DNA of 16,321 nt from positions 1 through 16,321 of the forward strand of contig CAVSWT010000001.1 in assembly GCA_963731745.1 (NCBI GenBank), read 5' to 3'. The DNA comes from CAVSWT01 sp963731745. Its GTDB lineage: Bacteria > Bacteroidota > Ignavibacteria > Ignavibacteriales > Ignavibacteriaceae. A program made the translations under genes and the position numbers. Of the stretch, positions 6,864-14,723 are shown one piece after another; positions within the stretch are counted from its first letter, which is position 1, and each line of letters starts with the position of its first letter. The notes below the pieces were generated by a model. The model was given only the letters and a program-made list of their open reading frames with translations, was not told the DNA's origin and did no database searches.

Positions 6864-7583
6864 ATGACTCTTGACGTACTTATCTTCGCAGCACATCCGG
6901 ATGATGCAGAACTTTCTATGGGTGGAACAATTGCAAAATTCTCCCACAATGATTTGAAAGTTGGAATTATTGATTTCACCAGAGGCGAGCTTGGAACAAG
7001 AGGAACTCCAGAAACAAGACAAAAAGAAGCATTTCAGTCCGGCGCAATTCTTAAGATAGCTTTACGTGAAAACTTAATGATTCCCGATGGAGGGATTGAA
7101 CAGAATAAAGAAAATTTGATGAAAGTAATAATGGCTATAAGAAAATATAAGCCAAAGATTTTATTCGCTCCATATTTTAATGACCGTCATCCGGACCATT
7201 TTGATGCCAGCAAAATTGTTAAACGTGCAATGTTTTCATGCGGTTTAACTAAAATAAAAACTTTTGATAAAGAAGTCCCGCAGAATGCTTACCGTCCTAA
7301 TAAATTATATTATTATATGCAGACATACACATTTGAGCCGACATTCATCATAGATATAAGTGAATGCTTTGAAACGAAGATGAAAGCCGTTAATGCTTAT
7401 GGTTCACAATTTCATAACCCTAAAAGTGTTGAGCCGGAGACATTTATAAGCAAACCTGGATTTATAAATTATATTAAATCGCGCGCAGAGTTTTACGGAT
7501 TTCAAATAGGAAAATCATATGGGGAACCTTTCTTTTGTGAAGAAGCGGTTGAGCTTGATTTGGTGGGAATGCTGAAGAAGTAA
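6864..7583 (+). CDS. bshB1: PIG-L family deacetylase, BshB1-type (bacillithiol biosynthesis)
   Basis: Zinc-dependent deacetylase expected to remove the acetyl group from N-acetylglucosaminyl-malate, the second step of bacillithiol synthesis in the cytoplasm. The 239 residues match the usual BshB1 size. Metal ligands are visible in AHPDD (H11, D14) and RHPDH (H112), and D13 is the usual catalytic base. The segment IIDFTRGELGTRGTPETR (about 35-52) followed by RENLMIPDG is the BshB1 signature and separates it from other PIG-L enzymes. The start has no clear Shine-Dalgarno sequence, but MTLDVLIFAAHPDD begins exactly where relatives begin. It is divergent from the amidohydrolase and 102 bases upstream of the UbiA gene. 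bshA and bshC are not in this window, so a role in another amino-sugar thiol or glycan pathway is not excluded. Confidence 0.88.
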   Translation: MTLDVLIFAAHPDDAELSMGGTIAKFSHNDLKVGIIDFTRGELGTRGTPETRQKEAFQSGAILKIALRENLMIPDGGIEQNKENLMKVIMAIRKYKPKILFAPYFNDRHPDHFDASKIVKRAMFSCGLTKIKTFDKEVPQNAYRPNKLYYYMQTYTFEPTFIIDISECFETKMKAVNAYGSQFHNPKSVEPETFISKPGFINYIKSRAEFYGFQIGKSYGEPFFCEEAVELDLVGMLKK

Positions 7584-7685
7584 GCGGACTTAAAATTATA
7601 TCAAATCATGTTGCATAAAATATTTATTGATTTATTTGAACAATGCATAAAAGTTTGGCCCAATTTGCTTTAACCGGGGAATGTC

Positions 7686-8546
7686 TTGAAGAAAATCAAA
7701 GGCCTATTCAAACTTCTTAGATTTGAACTCCCATTCGCTGCTGGAATCTGTGTAGTGATGGGACAAATGTTGGCCCTAGGCAAATTTGCACCAATTTATT
7801 TACTCCTACCTGGTTTTGCTGCTGTGTTTTTAATTTCAGCTTCCATATTGGTTATGAATGATTACTTCGACATTGAAACCGACAAGATTAATGCACCATA
7901 TCGCCCGATTCCATCAAATCTCGTTACACCAAATGAAGCTTTACTATTTTCAATTACCTTATTGATTATTGGAATTGCATTAAATCTTTTAATAAATATT
8001 ACCGCATTGCTCATATCACTTGTCCTTGCAATTATTGGATTTCTTTACAACCGCTATTTTAAAAAGAATGGTTTGCCGGGAAATTTAATGGTCAGCTTTT
8101 CTGTAGGCATGACATTTTTTTATGGCGGAGCAACTGTTGGATTGCCCTTTGAAAAAGCAGTGCTAATCTTCTGCTTACTTGCTGCGTTAATTGACCTGGG
8201 GGAAGAGATAGCTGCCGATTCAATGGATGCCAGTGGAGATTTGATTATTAATTCAAATTCAATTGCAATAAAATATGGTAAATCAGTTGCACTTAAAATA
8301 AGCTGCAGTATTTTTTGTATTGTTATTGTTTTATCAATACTTCCCTTTGTGCTGGGGTGGTTCGCTATTATTTATCTGATACCAATTGGAATTATGGATA
8401 TCGTCATATGTTATTCTTCAATAAAATTATTAAATGCAGTTAACGATGAAGGACGAAAATTTATTAGATGGATTTATTTAGGTGCTACGTTCGGATTAAT
8501 TGTATTTTTAATAATGAGGTTTGTCGGAATAAAATATACTGCTTAA
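7686..8546 (+). CDS. UbiA-family prenyltransferase, possibly DGGGP synthase-like
   Basis: Integral membrane prenyltransferase of 286 residues with about eight to nine hydrophobic helices. The first Asp-rich motif is NDYFDIETD (58-66), followed by KINAPYRPIPS; the second acidic motif is EEIAADSMDASGD (173-185), followed by NSIAIKYGKS. These bind prenyl diphosphate through magnesium. The RPIPS segment and the DxxxGD pattern resemble the branch containing archaeal digeranylgeranylglyceryl phosphate synthases and their Bacteroidota relatives, rather than ubiquinone UbiA or MenA. The acceptor is unknown. The start is TTG at 7686: the frame is closed by TAA at 7671-7673, GGGGA at 7676-7680 gives a good ribosome binding site, and the next Met is 25 residues in. 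It follows bshB1 and precedes a monooxygenase on the same strand. Confidence 0.88.
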   Translation: MKKIKGLFKLLRFELPFAAGICVVMGQMLALGKFAPIYLLLPGFAAVFLISASILVMNDYFDIETDKINAPYRPIPSNLVTPNEALLFSITLLIIGIALNLLINITALLISLVLAIIGFLYNRYFKKNGLPGNLMVSFSVGMTFFYGGATVGLPFEKAVLIFCLLAALIDLGEEIAADSMDASGDLIINSNSIAIKYGKSVALKISCSIFCIVIVLSILPFVLGWFAIIYLIPIGIMDIVICYSSIKLLNAVNDEGRKFIRWIYLGATFGLIVFLIMRFVGIKYTA

Positions 8547-8700
8547 AACTTACTTGCCGAATAAATTTCGTGTCAATAAAAAACATTTTCTCTTTACTCA
8601 ATCTAACCGTTTAATGTAATTGTGATCGAGATTAATCCTTAAATAATTCATTTTTTTAATTTACCTATATGACATTTAAAAATAGCTTTGATACAGATCG

Positions 8701-9882
8701 ATGAATAATAATAAAATTTTAATTAGCGGCGCAGGCATTGCGGGTCTATGCTTAGCTTATTGGCTTAAGAAATATAATTTTAATCCAACTATAGTTGAAG
8801 AAGCACCTGCCTTAAGAAGAGGCGGATATATGCTTGATTTTTGGGGATCCGGATTCGAAGTGGCGGAAAAGATGAAAATTATGGAGGAACTAAAATCCCA
8901 TTATTACAAAATAAAAGAGCTTGAATTTGTGGATGAAAACGGAAAGCATAAAGCAGGATTTAAAATTGACAACATAAGAAAAGTAATTAATTATAGGCAT
9001 ATAAATATTCTACGAAGTGATCTTGAAAAAGTTATTTATAACACAATTAAAAATGAAGTGGAAATCATTTTTGGTAATTCTATTAAATCTATACGAGAAG
9101 AAAATTATAAAGTAATAGTTGAATTTGTTAATGGTGAAATTGAAGAGTATGATATTGTAGTTGGAGCTGACGGCCAGCATTCTAATGTGAGAAATTTAAT
9201 TTTTGGGAATGAATCATGGTTTGAACACTATTTAGGTTATTATACTTCATCTTTCACTATTGATAATTATTTAAATAACTCACGAATGTACCAAAGCTAT
9301 ACAACAGTAGATAAACAAGCCGCCCTCTACAGCATTGCAGATAATAAGCTTGCTGCTTTTTTTGTTTACAGAAAAAATGAAAAGTATAGTAATCATTTAG
9401 ATAGTAAGGCACAGCAATCAAAGTTAAGAGAAACATTCTTTAATGCCGGCTGGGAATGCAATAATATTTTAAATAAAATGCCGGACGCCCAGGACTTTTA
9501 CTTTGATTCTGTTAGCCAAATAAAAATGGAATCATGGTTTAAAAATAGAATCGTTTTAGTGGGAGATGCTTGTCAATGTGTTACTCTTCTGGCAGGACAA
9601 GGTTCTTCACTTGCTATGACGGGTGCCTATGTTTTAGCCGGTGAACTAAAAAATTATAAAGGTGAGTACTTTACTGCTTTCAATAATTATCAAAGGATAA
9701 TGCAGCCCGAAATAAAATTAAAACAAGAGATGGCTAGAAAGTTTGCCAGTTCTTTTGTGCCGAATAGTTCATTCCAATTATGGATAAGAAATGTTTTTAC
9801 TAACTTGATGGATTTCTCATTTATTTCTAAAGAGTTCGTTAAAAAATTTATGCTTGACTCGCTTGAGCTAAAGGAATATTAA
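8701..9882 (+). CDS. FAD-dependent monooxygenase (TetX/PHBH-like flavoprotein)
   Basis: Cytoplasmic class A flavoprotein monooxygenase of 393 residues. The Rossmann FAD motif is GAGIAG (10-15), ending in the acidic IVEE at 31-34. RRGGYMLDFWGSG (39-51) is typical of the small-molecule hydroxylase group that includes Tet(X). The DG motif is VVGADGQHSNVR (153-164) and the second FAD motif is VLVGDACQCVTLLAGQG (285-301). In the latter the common His and Pro of GDAAHxxxPxxGxG are Gln and Leu, an odd departure. The substrate is unknown; hydroxylation of an aromatic or polyketide-like compound, or drug inactivation, is possible but unproven. The ATG lacks a good Shine-Dalgarno sequence. It lies 154 bases after the UbiA gene and ends in a strong terminator, so these genes may share a transcript or be separate. 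Confidence 0.87.
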   Translation: MNNNKILISGAGIAGLCLAYWLKKYNFNPTIVEEAPALRRGGYMLDFWGSGFEVAEKMKIMEELKSHYYKIKELEFVDENGKHKAGFKIDNIRKVINYRHINILRSDLEKVIYNTIKNEVEIIFGNSIKSIREENYKVIVEFVNGEIEEYDIVVGADGQHSNVRNLIFGNESWFEHYLGYYTSSFTIDNYLNNSRMYQSYTTVDKQAALYSIADNKLAAFFVYRKNEKYSNHLDSKAQQSKLRETFFNAGWECNNILNKMPDAQDFYFDSVSQIKMESWFKNRIVLVGDACQCVTLLAGQGSSLAMTGAYVLAGELKNYKGEYFTAFNNYQRIMQPEIKLKQEMARKFASSFVPNSSFQLWIRNVFTNLMDFSFISKEFVKKFMLDSLELKEY

Positions 9883-9888
9883 ATAAAA

Positions 9889-9917
9889 AAAAAGGAGTGC
9901 AAAGAACACTCCTTTTT
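9889..9917. terminator. Bidirectional terminator between convergent genes
   Basis: AAAAAGGAGTG (9889-9899) pairs perfectly with CACTCCTTTTT (9907-9917), 11 bp with a 7-base loop. T-runs form on both strands (A-run at 9885-9893, T-run at 9913-9917). It sits between the monooxygenase stop at 9882 and the minus-strand lipoprotein gene ending at 9943, so it can serve both. Confidence 0.92.
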
Positions 9918-9942
9918 ATCAAACTAAAGAAATATGATCTGG

Positions 9943-10449
9943 TTAATTAGTTGCAACATTAATTTCTTGATTTCTTACTGCAACTAAATTATGTCCAATT
10001 TTTCTAACTTCGTAAGTCTTACCGTCATCTGTAATTAATATAATATTTCCATTAACCTGCTTTTCCTGAATTAGTTCATCATCAGGCATAACCAGCATCG
10101 ATTTCCCATCTTCTTTTTTAACTGCCCACATGTTTCCGTCCGGTAATTTTAATTTCGAAACATCATCATCGTCAAATTGATCGGAATAATCTTCACTGTT
10201 ACTTCTTGTCATTAAAATTACATCTGAATCAAAACTGCCGTCATATTTTTCAGCTTTTGCTAAAATGTTTTGATCCTTCATATTGATTTCCGGCAAAACA
10301 TTATTTGAATTCTGTTTTTTACTGGCAACGTTTACTTTTTTATTCGAATTATTTTTGCTCATGTTTTCTGAGGTTTGATCCTTCTTATTTTGATCGCATC
10401 CAAAGAGTACTAGCGCAAAAAATAATGGTATTAAAATTAACTTCTTCAT
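9943..10449 (-). CDS. Hypothetical lipoprotein, acidic
   Basis: Predicted lipoprotein of 168 residues with no family that I recognise. The signal MKKLILIPLFFALVLFGC has a clear lipobox (LFGC, lipid anchor at C18). A hydrophilic Lys/Asn/Ser/Gln-rich linker (about 19-55) follows, then a region with alternating hydrophobic residues and a DDDD acidic run (QFDDDDVSKLKLPDG), probably beta strands: LPDGNMWAVKKEDGKSMLVMPDD and NGNIILITDDGKTYEVRKIG read like repeated hairpins. The ATG at 10449 has GAGG shortly upstream. It lies downstream of copA on the same strand, 145 bases away, without an obvious terminator between them, so read-through from the copper genes is possible. A metal role is not supported by any motif in the protein. 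Confidence 0.8.
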   Translation of the reverse strand: MKKLILIPLFFALVLFGCDQNKKDQTSENMSKNNSNKKVNVASKKQNSNNVLPEINMKDQNILAKAEKYDGSFDSDVILMTRSNSEDYSDQFDDDDVSKLKLPDGNMWAVKKEDGKSMLVMPDDELIQEKQVNGNIILITDDGKTYEVRKIGHNLVAVRNQEINVATN

Positions 10450-10594
10450 AATAGCCTCATCGTTTATTACTGATATACATAAACAAGATAAAGTTAATAC
10501 CTAAAGAAAAAAATTATACAGAACACATAATATAAAAATCTTTTGTATAGTAGATCACAAATAGAGGTGAAACAGAGAAAAATGGAGGTAAAGT

Positions 10595-12847
10595 TTACTT
10601 AATTTTTGCTCGTCTCAATCTAAGTGAATTTGAAACTACACTTACAGAACTCATAGCCATAGCTGCTGCTGCAAACATTGGGTTTAATAAACCCAAAGCA
10701 GAAATTGGTATGCCGATAATATTATATATAAAAGCCCAGAATAAATTTTGTTTTATAGTGCCTATAGTTTTTTGAGAAAGATTTATTGCTTGAACAACTC
10801 CTCTCAAATCACCGTTCATTAAAGTAATATCTGATGATTCGATTGCAATGTCAGTTCCTGTTCCAATTGCAATTCCAACATCAGCTTGAGCAAGGGCAGG
10901 GGAGTCATTTATTCCATCACCAACCATTGCAACAATTTTTCCTTGCGACTGAAGTTCTTTAACTTTATTCGCTTTGTCCTGCGGCAGCACTTCTGCTATT
11001 ACATTGTCTATTCCTGCTTCTTTGGCAATTGCTCTCGCAGTTTTTTCATTATCTCCTGTAATCATCAGAACTTCTATATTCTTTTTCTTTAATTGCTCGA
11101 TAGCTTGATGAGCATTTGAATTTATAGTATCCGCGATTGCAATTATACCTGTGAGTTTATTGTTGATTGATATAAAAATAGGTGTCTTTCCTTCAGATGC
11201 AAGCTGAACAGATTTGTCTTCATAAATGCTCTCTGATGATGAAGAATATTTTTTTATGAAAGATAGATTACCGACAGCAATTTCATCTCCGGAAATTTTG
11301 CCGGTAATTCCAGAACCCGTAGTTGAATAGAAATCATCAACTTCGCTTAATTTGACAGAATTATTTTTTGCATATTCAACAATTGATCTTCCTAAAGGAT
11401 GTTCTGATTTATTTTCAACCGAAGCAGCCATTTGAATAATCTGATTTTTGTCAAATCCGTTTATCGGAATTATGTCTGTAACAATTGGTTTCCCGGTTGT
11501 AACCGTTCCTGTTTTATCGAGAACTACGGTTGTAATTTTATTTGCACGTTCAAGACTTTCTGCATTTTTAATTAGTATTCCATGGGAAGCTCCTACGCCT
11601 GAACCTACCATAATTGCTGTGGGAGTAGCTAATCCTAGAGCGCAGGGACAAGCAATTATCATAACAGCAATAAAATTAATCATCGCCTGGTTAAAAGGAA
11701 CTCCGGCTGCAAAGTACCAGATTAAAAATGTAATTGCAGCAATTACTATTACAGTCGGAACAAATACTGCAGCTATTTTATCAGCTAAACTTTGGATCGG
11801 TGCTTTTGAACCTTGAGCATCTTCAACTAATTTTATTATTTGTGAAATTACTGTTTCTCTGCCAACAGCAGTCGCTTTGTACTCGATGCTGCCGTTATTG
11901 TTTATAGTACCGCCGATGACTTTGTCGTTTGCAATTTTATCAACGGGAATGCTTTCCCCGGTGATCATCGATTCATCAATTGAAGTAGAACCTTTTGTAA
12001 TTATTCCATCAACAGGAATTTTTTCTCCTGGCTTTACAATTAAAACATCATTTTTTTGCACATCATGTATGCTGATGTCAATTTCATTTCCATTTCTAAT
12101 TACTCGCGCAGTTTTAGGCTGAAGTCCAATTAACTTTTTTATCGCCGAAGAAGTTTTTGATTTTGCACGAGTTTCCAGCAATCTACCCATCAATATTAAC
12201 GTAACTATAGTTGCTGCAGTATCAAAATAAATATGCTGCTCCGTGTTGGTAATATTTAGCAAAGCTGGGAATAAAACAGCAATTGTACTGTAGACATATG
12301 CTGTGCCGGTACCCACTGCAACAAGAGTATTCATATCCGCTGAGAAATGTTTTAAAAGCTGCCAGGCGACGGAAAAAAATCTCTTGCCTGAGATAAACAT
12401 TACAAAAGTTGTGGCAAGAAATAGAACCCGGTTGACATACTCCATTGATAAGGGAACCATTTGATGAAACCAGCTCGTCATACTCAACATGCTTATAAGC
12501 ATTATTGGAATGGTAAGAACCGCACTGAAAATAAATTCACGTTTTAGAGATATGTAACTTTCTTTTTCTTCTAAGTTTTCAGGAATATCATTAACATCTG
12601 TTTTTTCATCATTAGAGGATTTTGAAATATCTAATCTATAACCCGCTTCATTTACAATCTTTGCTAAAGTCGATAAATCAGTTTTGGATTCATCAAATTC
12701 AAGGTTAACTTTTTCTGTGGCAAGATTTACATTAACTATCCCAACACCATCAACTTTTTTTAATGTCTTTTCAACTCGTGCAACACAGCTTGCACAGGTC
12801 ATTCCTTCAACAGGAAGAGTTAATGTTTTTATATTTCCGGTTTCCAT
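10595..12847 (-). CDS. copA: Copper-exporting P1B-type ATPase CopA
   Basis: Membrane ATPase that pumps Cu(I) out of the cytoplasm. The 750 residues are a typical length for one-HMA members. An N-terminal HMA domain carries GMTCASC (C18, C21). Eight transmembrane helices are expected; the sixth carries the Cu(I)-type CPC motif at 400-402 (IIACPCALGLATPTA). Actuator TGES lies at 296-299, the phosphorylation site DKTGT starts at D444, the HP motif of P1B pumps is H483-P484, TGDN is at 597-600 and GDGINDSP at 643-650. Late helices hold YN (708-709) and MSS (732-734), the other Cu(I)-site signatures. It starts 11 bases after the copZ stop, so the two are almost certainly co-transcribed. The upstream HMA-AraC gene is the likely regulator. 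Confidence 0.97.
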   Translation of the reverse strand: METGNIKTLTLPVEGMTCASCVARVEKTLKKVDGVGIVNVNLATEKVNLEFDESKTDLSTLAKIVNEAGYRLDISKSSNDEKTDVNDIPENLEEKESYISLKREFIFSAVLTIPIMLISMLSMTSWFHQMVPLSMEYVNRVLFLATTFVMFISGKRFFSVAWQLLKHFSADMNTLVAVGTGTAYVYSTIAVLFPALLNITNTEQHIYFDTAATIVTLILMGRLLETRAKSKTSSAIKKLIGLQPKTARVIRNGNEIDISIHDVQKNDVLIVKPGEKIPVDGIITKGSTSIDESMITGESIPVDKIANDKVIGGTINNNGSIEYKATAVGRETVISQIIKLVEDAQGSKAPIQSLADKIAAVFVPTVIVIAAITFLIWYFAAGVPFNQAMINFIAVMIIACPCALGLATPTAIMVGSGVGASHGILIKNAESLERANKITTVVLDKTGTVTTGKPIVTDIIPINGFDKNQIIQMAASVENKSEHPLGRSIVEYAKNNSVKLSEVDDFYSTTGSGITGKISGDEIAVGNLSFIKKYSSSSESIYEDKSVQLASEGKTPIFISINNKLTGIIAIADTINSNAHQAIEQLKKKNIEVLMITGDNEKTARAIAKEAGIDNVIAEVLPQDKANKVKELQSQGKIVAMVGDGINDSPALAQADVGIAIGTGTDIAIESSDITLMNGDLRGVVQAINLSQKTIGTIKQNLFWAFIYNIIGIPISALGLLNPMFAAAAMAMSSVSVVSNSLRLRRAKIK

Positions 12848-12858
12848 ATACTGCCTGA

Positions 12859-13065
12859 TTAATTTGGTATTACTTTATATCCAGCTTCTTCAATTGCATC
12901 AATAATTTTTTGATTATCTGTTTGATTCTCATCGAATTCTACCTTTGCAGAACCGATTTCAACATTATCAATTTTTAAATTTTCTATTTTTGCTAATTCT
13001 TTTTTAACTGCCATTACACAATGCCCGCAAGACATTCCTTCGATTTTATATTCTTTCTGTGTCAT
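12859..13065 (-). CDS. copZ: Copper chaperone CopZ (HMA domain)
   Basis: Small cytoplasmic Cu(I) carrier of 68 residues, the standard size for a free-standing HMA domain. The metal-binding loop is GMSCGHC with C13 and C16, followed by the helix VMAVKKELAKI and the closing IDAIEEAGYKVIPN, giving the beta-alpha-beta-beta-alpha-beta fold. The His between the cysteines is common in CopZ proteins. It should deliver copper to the adjacent CopA. GAAGG precedes the ATG at 13065 at a good distance. The gap to copA is 11 bases, and the gap to the upstream regulator is 119 bases, where an operon promoter could lie, although I see no convincing inverted repeat there. Confidence 0.93.
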   Translation of the reverse strand: MTQKEYKIEGMSCGHCVMAVKKELAKIENLKIDNVEIGSAKVEFDENQTDNQKIIDAIEEAGYKVIPN

Positions 13066-13184
13066 TTTTTAACCTTCAATTTTAGTTAAGAATAATTTTT
13101 ACATATCAAACCTAACAGTTCCGCAGAGGAAAAGCGTTACAGAATTTTAATAAAGTGTTATATAATTTTAGAGAAGAGTTTATC

Positions 13185-13790
13185 TCACGGAAGGATTTTG
13201 TCTATTGGCTTTCTTTCATTAAGGGTAAGTTCTTTAAATTGACTGGCAGTTAACCCCGTAACTTTTTTAAATTGATTTGAAAGATGCTGTACACTGCTGT
13301 ATCCTAATTGATAGGCGATTTCACTTAATGTCAATTCACCATACTTCAGAAGTTCTTTAGCGCGTTCAATTTTTTGAAGAATAAAATAATGTTCAATAGT
13401 AATGTTTTCAATTGATGAAAATAATGAGCTTAAATAATTATAATCATAACCTATTTTATTTTCTAATATCTTTGAAAAGTTTTTATCCTTATCTTTTTCT
13501 GAGTCATTATAAATATGTTCAATAACAGTGATTTTAATTTGTTCGATAGTTTTAGCTTTTTTATCTTCAATCAGTTCGAATCCGTTTTCAGTTAAAACTT
13601 TTTTAATTTCTGACATAGGCAATTCGCTTTGAGAACCGCTTACGATAACCTCTCCAAGTATAATGCTTCTGATATCAACATTTAATTTCTCCAATTCTTC
13701 TTTAACTACTTTTATGCACCGGTTACAAACCATATTTTTTATAGTTAAAGTAGTTGAAGCATGATCGTGTGCTATATTGCTATTTTGCAT
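13185..13790 (-). CDS. HMA-AraC fusion: probable copper-responsive transcription regulator
   Basis: A 201-residue protein joining an HMA-like metal-binding domain to an AraC-type DNA-binding domain. The N-terminal domain contains TLTIKNMVCNRCIKVVKEEL, with the CxxC at C22 and C25, and ends near LTENGFELIED. The C-terminal region (about 95-195) has two helix-turn-helix units, including ELTLSEIAYQLGYSSVQHLS and NQFKKVTGLTASQFKEL, which is the AraC signature. The protein lacks the usual AraC sugar-binding domain. Immediate linkage to copZ-copA suggests that Cu(I) or another soft metal at the CxxC controls DNA binding; this is an inference. I chose the ATG at 13788-13790; an in-frame TTG at 13794-13796 would add two residues. 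No Shine-Dalgarno sequence is visible at either. Similar short HMA-AraC proteins occur in Bacteroidota, as far as I recall, and are usually annotated only as AraC-family. Confidence 0.88.
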   Translation of the reverse strand: MQNSNIAHDHASTTLTIKNMVCNRCIKVVKEELEKLNVDIRSIILGEVIVSGSQSELPMSEIKKVLTENGFELIEDKKAKTIEQIKITVIEHIYNDSEKDKDKNFSKILENKIGYDYNYLSSLFSSIENITIEHYFILQKIERAKELLKYGELTLSEIAYQLGYSSVQHLSNQFKKVTGLTASQFKELTLNERKPIDKILP

Positions 13791-13868
13791 AGTCAAAGAA
13801 AATTTATTTATAATAGATTTAATTAAGTGAAGTCTTATTTAATATTCAAGTTATTGTGGGGTGGACAT

Positions 13869-13910
13869 AAAAAAAGCATACCAGGCAAATGAATCGCCCG
13901 ATACGCTTTT
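13869..13910 (-). terminator. Terminator of the Gln-rich secreted protein gene
   Basis: Read on the minus strand, the arm from 13910 to 13896 pairs with the arm from 13886 to 13872 over 15 positions, with three G-U wobbles, around a 9-base loop. A run of seven T follows (complement of 13869-13875). The same arms contain A-C mismatches on the plus strand, which fixes the direction. It lies 52 bases past the stop at 13962 and insulates the HMA-AraC gene from its upstream neighbour. Confidence 0.88.
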
Positions 13911-13961
13911 ATGATGGAGATAGATTTATTACAAGATTATGGTTCTTGTTAAATAAAAATT

Positions 13962-14411
13962 TTAATAAGTGTCCTGCTGAGATTTTTGTTCAACGTTTGT
14001 AGTATTAACTTTTGAATCTACTGTAGCCCAAAAATCTGATTTCGTATTTTCCCAGGTTGTCTTTTGGTCATCTGTTAACAAATCATCAATAGCAGAATTA
14101 GCTGTAGCTTTTTCACTTTTTAAATCAGTTTTTCCGCTTTGAACAGCGCCCTGTACATCGTCTTCATAAGAAACAAGTATATCTTTTAATTGATTTGTTT
14201 GGCTTTCTGACAAGCTCAACTTTGATGATAAATTTTCAGACAAATCTGCTGCAACTTGTTCTTGTGAATCATTTTGTGAATTCATTTGCATCTGCTCTTG
14301 ACCTTGCTGTTGTCCTTGATCTTGCTGATCCTGAGCTTGCAGCGAAACTGCTGAAAATAGTAATAGGGCTGAAACAAAAAGTGAACTTAAAAACATCTTT
14401 GTCTTTAGCAT
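13962..14411 (-). CDS. Secreted Gln-rich helical protein of unknown function
   Basis: A 149-residue exported protein. The signal peptide MLKTKMFLSSLFVSALLLFSAVSLQAQ ends at an AxA-like site. A low-complexity Gln/Asp stretch follows (about 26-52). The remainder is predicted mostly helical: LSENLSSKLSLSESQTNQLKDILVSYEDDV and ANSAIDDLLTDDQKTTWENTKSDFWATVDSKV. The pairing of 'L(S/T)xxQ' with 'LTDDQK..W' resembles helical periplasmic proteins such as Spy/CpxP-like or other LTxxQ-type proteins, but the match is loose and I do not claim membership. The ATG at 14411 has GAGAGG about eight bases upstream, a strong ribosome binding site. Its own terminator follows, so it is probably transcribed separately from the copper genes that lie beyond it. 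Confidence 0.85.
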   Translation of the reverse strand: MLKTKMFLSSLFVSALLLFSAVSLQAQDQQDQGQQQGQEQMQMNSQNDSQEQVAADLSENLSSKLSLSESQTNQLKDILVSYEDDVQGAVQSGKTDLKSEKATANSAIDDLLTDDQKTTWENTKSDFWATVDSKVNTTNVEQKSQQDTY

Positions 14412-14723
14412 AGTAACCTCTCTTTATTGAAATTTATTTTGATTAAAAAATTAGTGTTCAACCGAACGCTACAGAAGGGGCAACATGAGTGCCAAGAATA
14501 TTGAGGAATTATAACATCATTGATAATATCATCTTAACAATACTTAACTAAATATTGTGATTTGTATCTACCGAAAAATTTTCAGGGTATTGAAGAAATT
14601 TCATTACCGTGGATCACAATCATTATTTACAGGTACAAAGAAAATTTTATAAAATTTCTTTTTAAGTATTTATTTTAATTAAATTTACCTCCTAAAATTC
14701 CCAATAAAGAAAAAAAATTCTTA
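14412..14723. other. Divergent control region between the Gln-rich gene and the E1 gene
   Basis: 312 bases that should carry promoters for both divergent genes. A near-perfect AT-only dyad lies at 14637-14661 (AAAGAAAATTTTA against TAAAATTTCTTT, one extra A). A nine-codon frame with a good Shine-Dalgarno sequence occurs at 14485-14514 but is too short to call. No consensus promoter, RNA gene or operator can be named with confidence. Confidence 0.45.

Noticed and set aside
7612..7652. Direct repeat TGCATAAAA at 7612-7620 and 7644-7652
   Set aside because: Only nine AT-rich bases and two copies; no attachment-site or operator context.
11448..11816. 122-codon plus-strand frame inside copA
   Set aside because: Antisense shadow of the CopA CPC and phosphorylation-site region.
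14485..14514. Nine-codon frame (MSAKNIEEL) with AGAAGGGG just upstream, in the E1 leader region
   Set aside because: The ribosome binding site is good, but the frame is too short to judge, no attenuator-type hairpin follows, and it lies over 200 bases before the E1 start.
14637..14661. AT-only dyad followed by T-run, considered as a terminator
   Set aside because: No loop, no GC pairs, and no plus-strand gene upstream to terminate.
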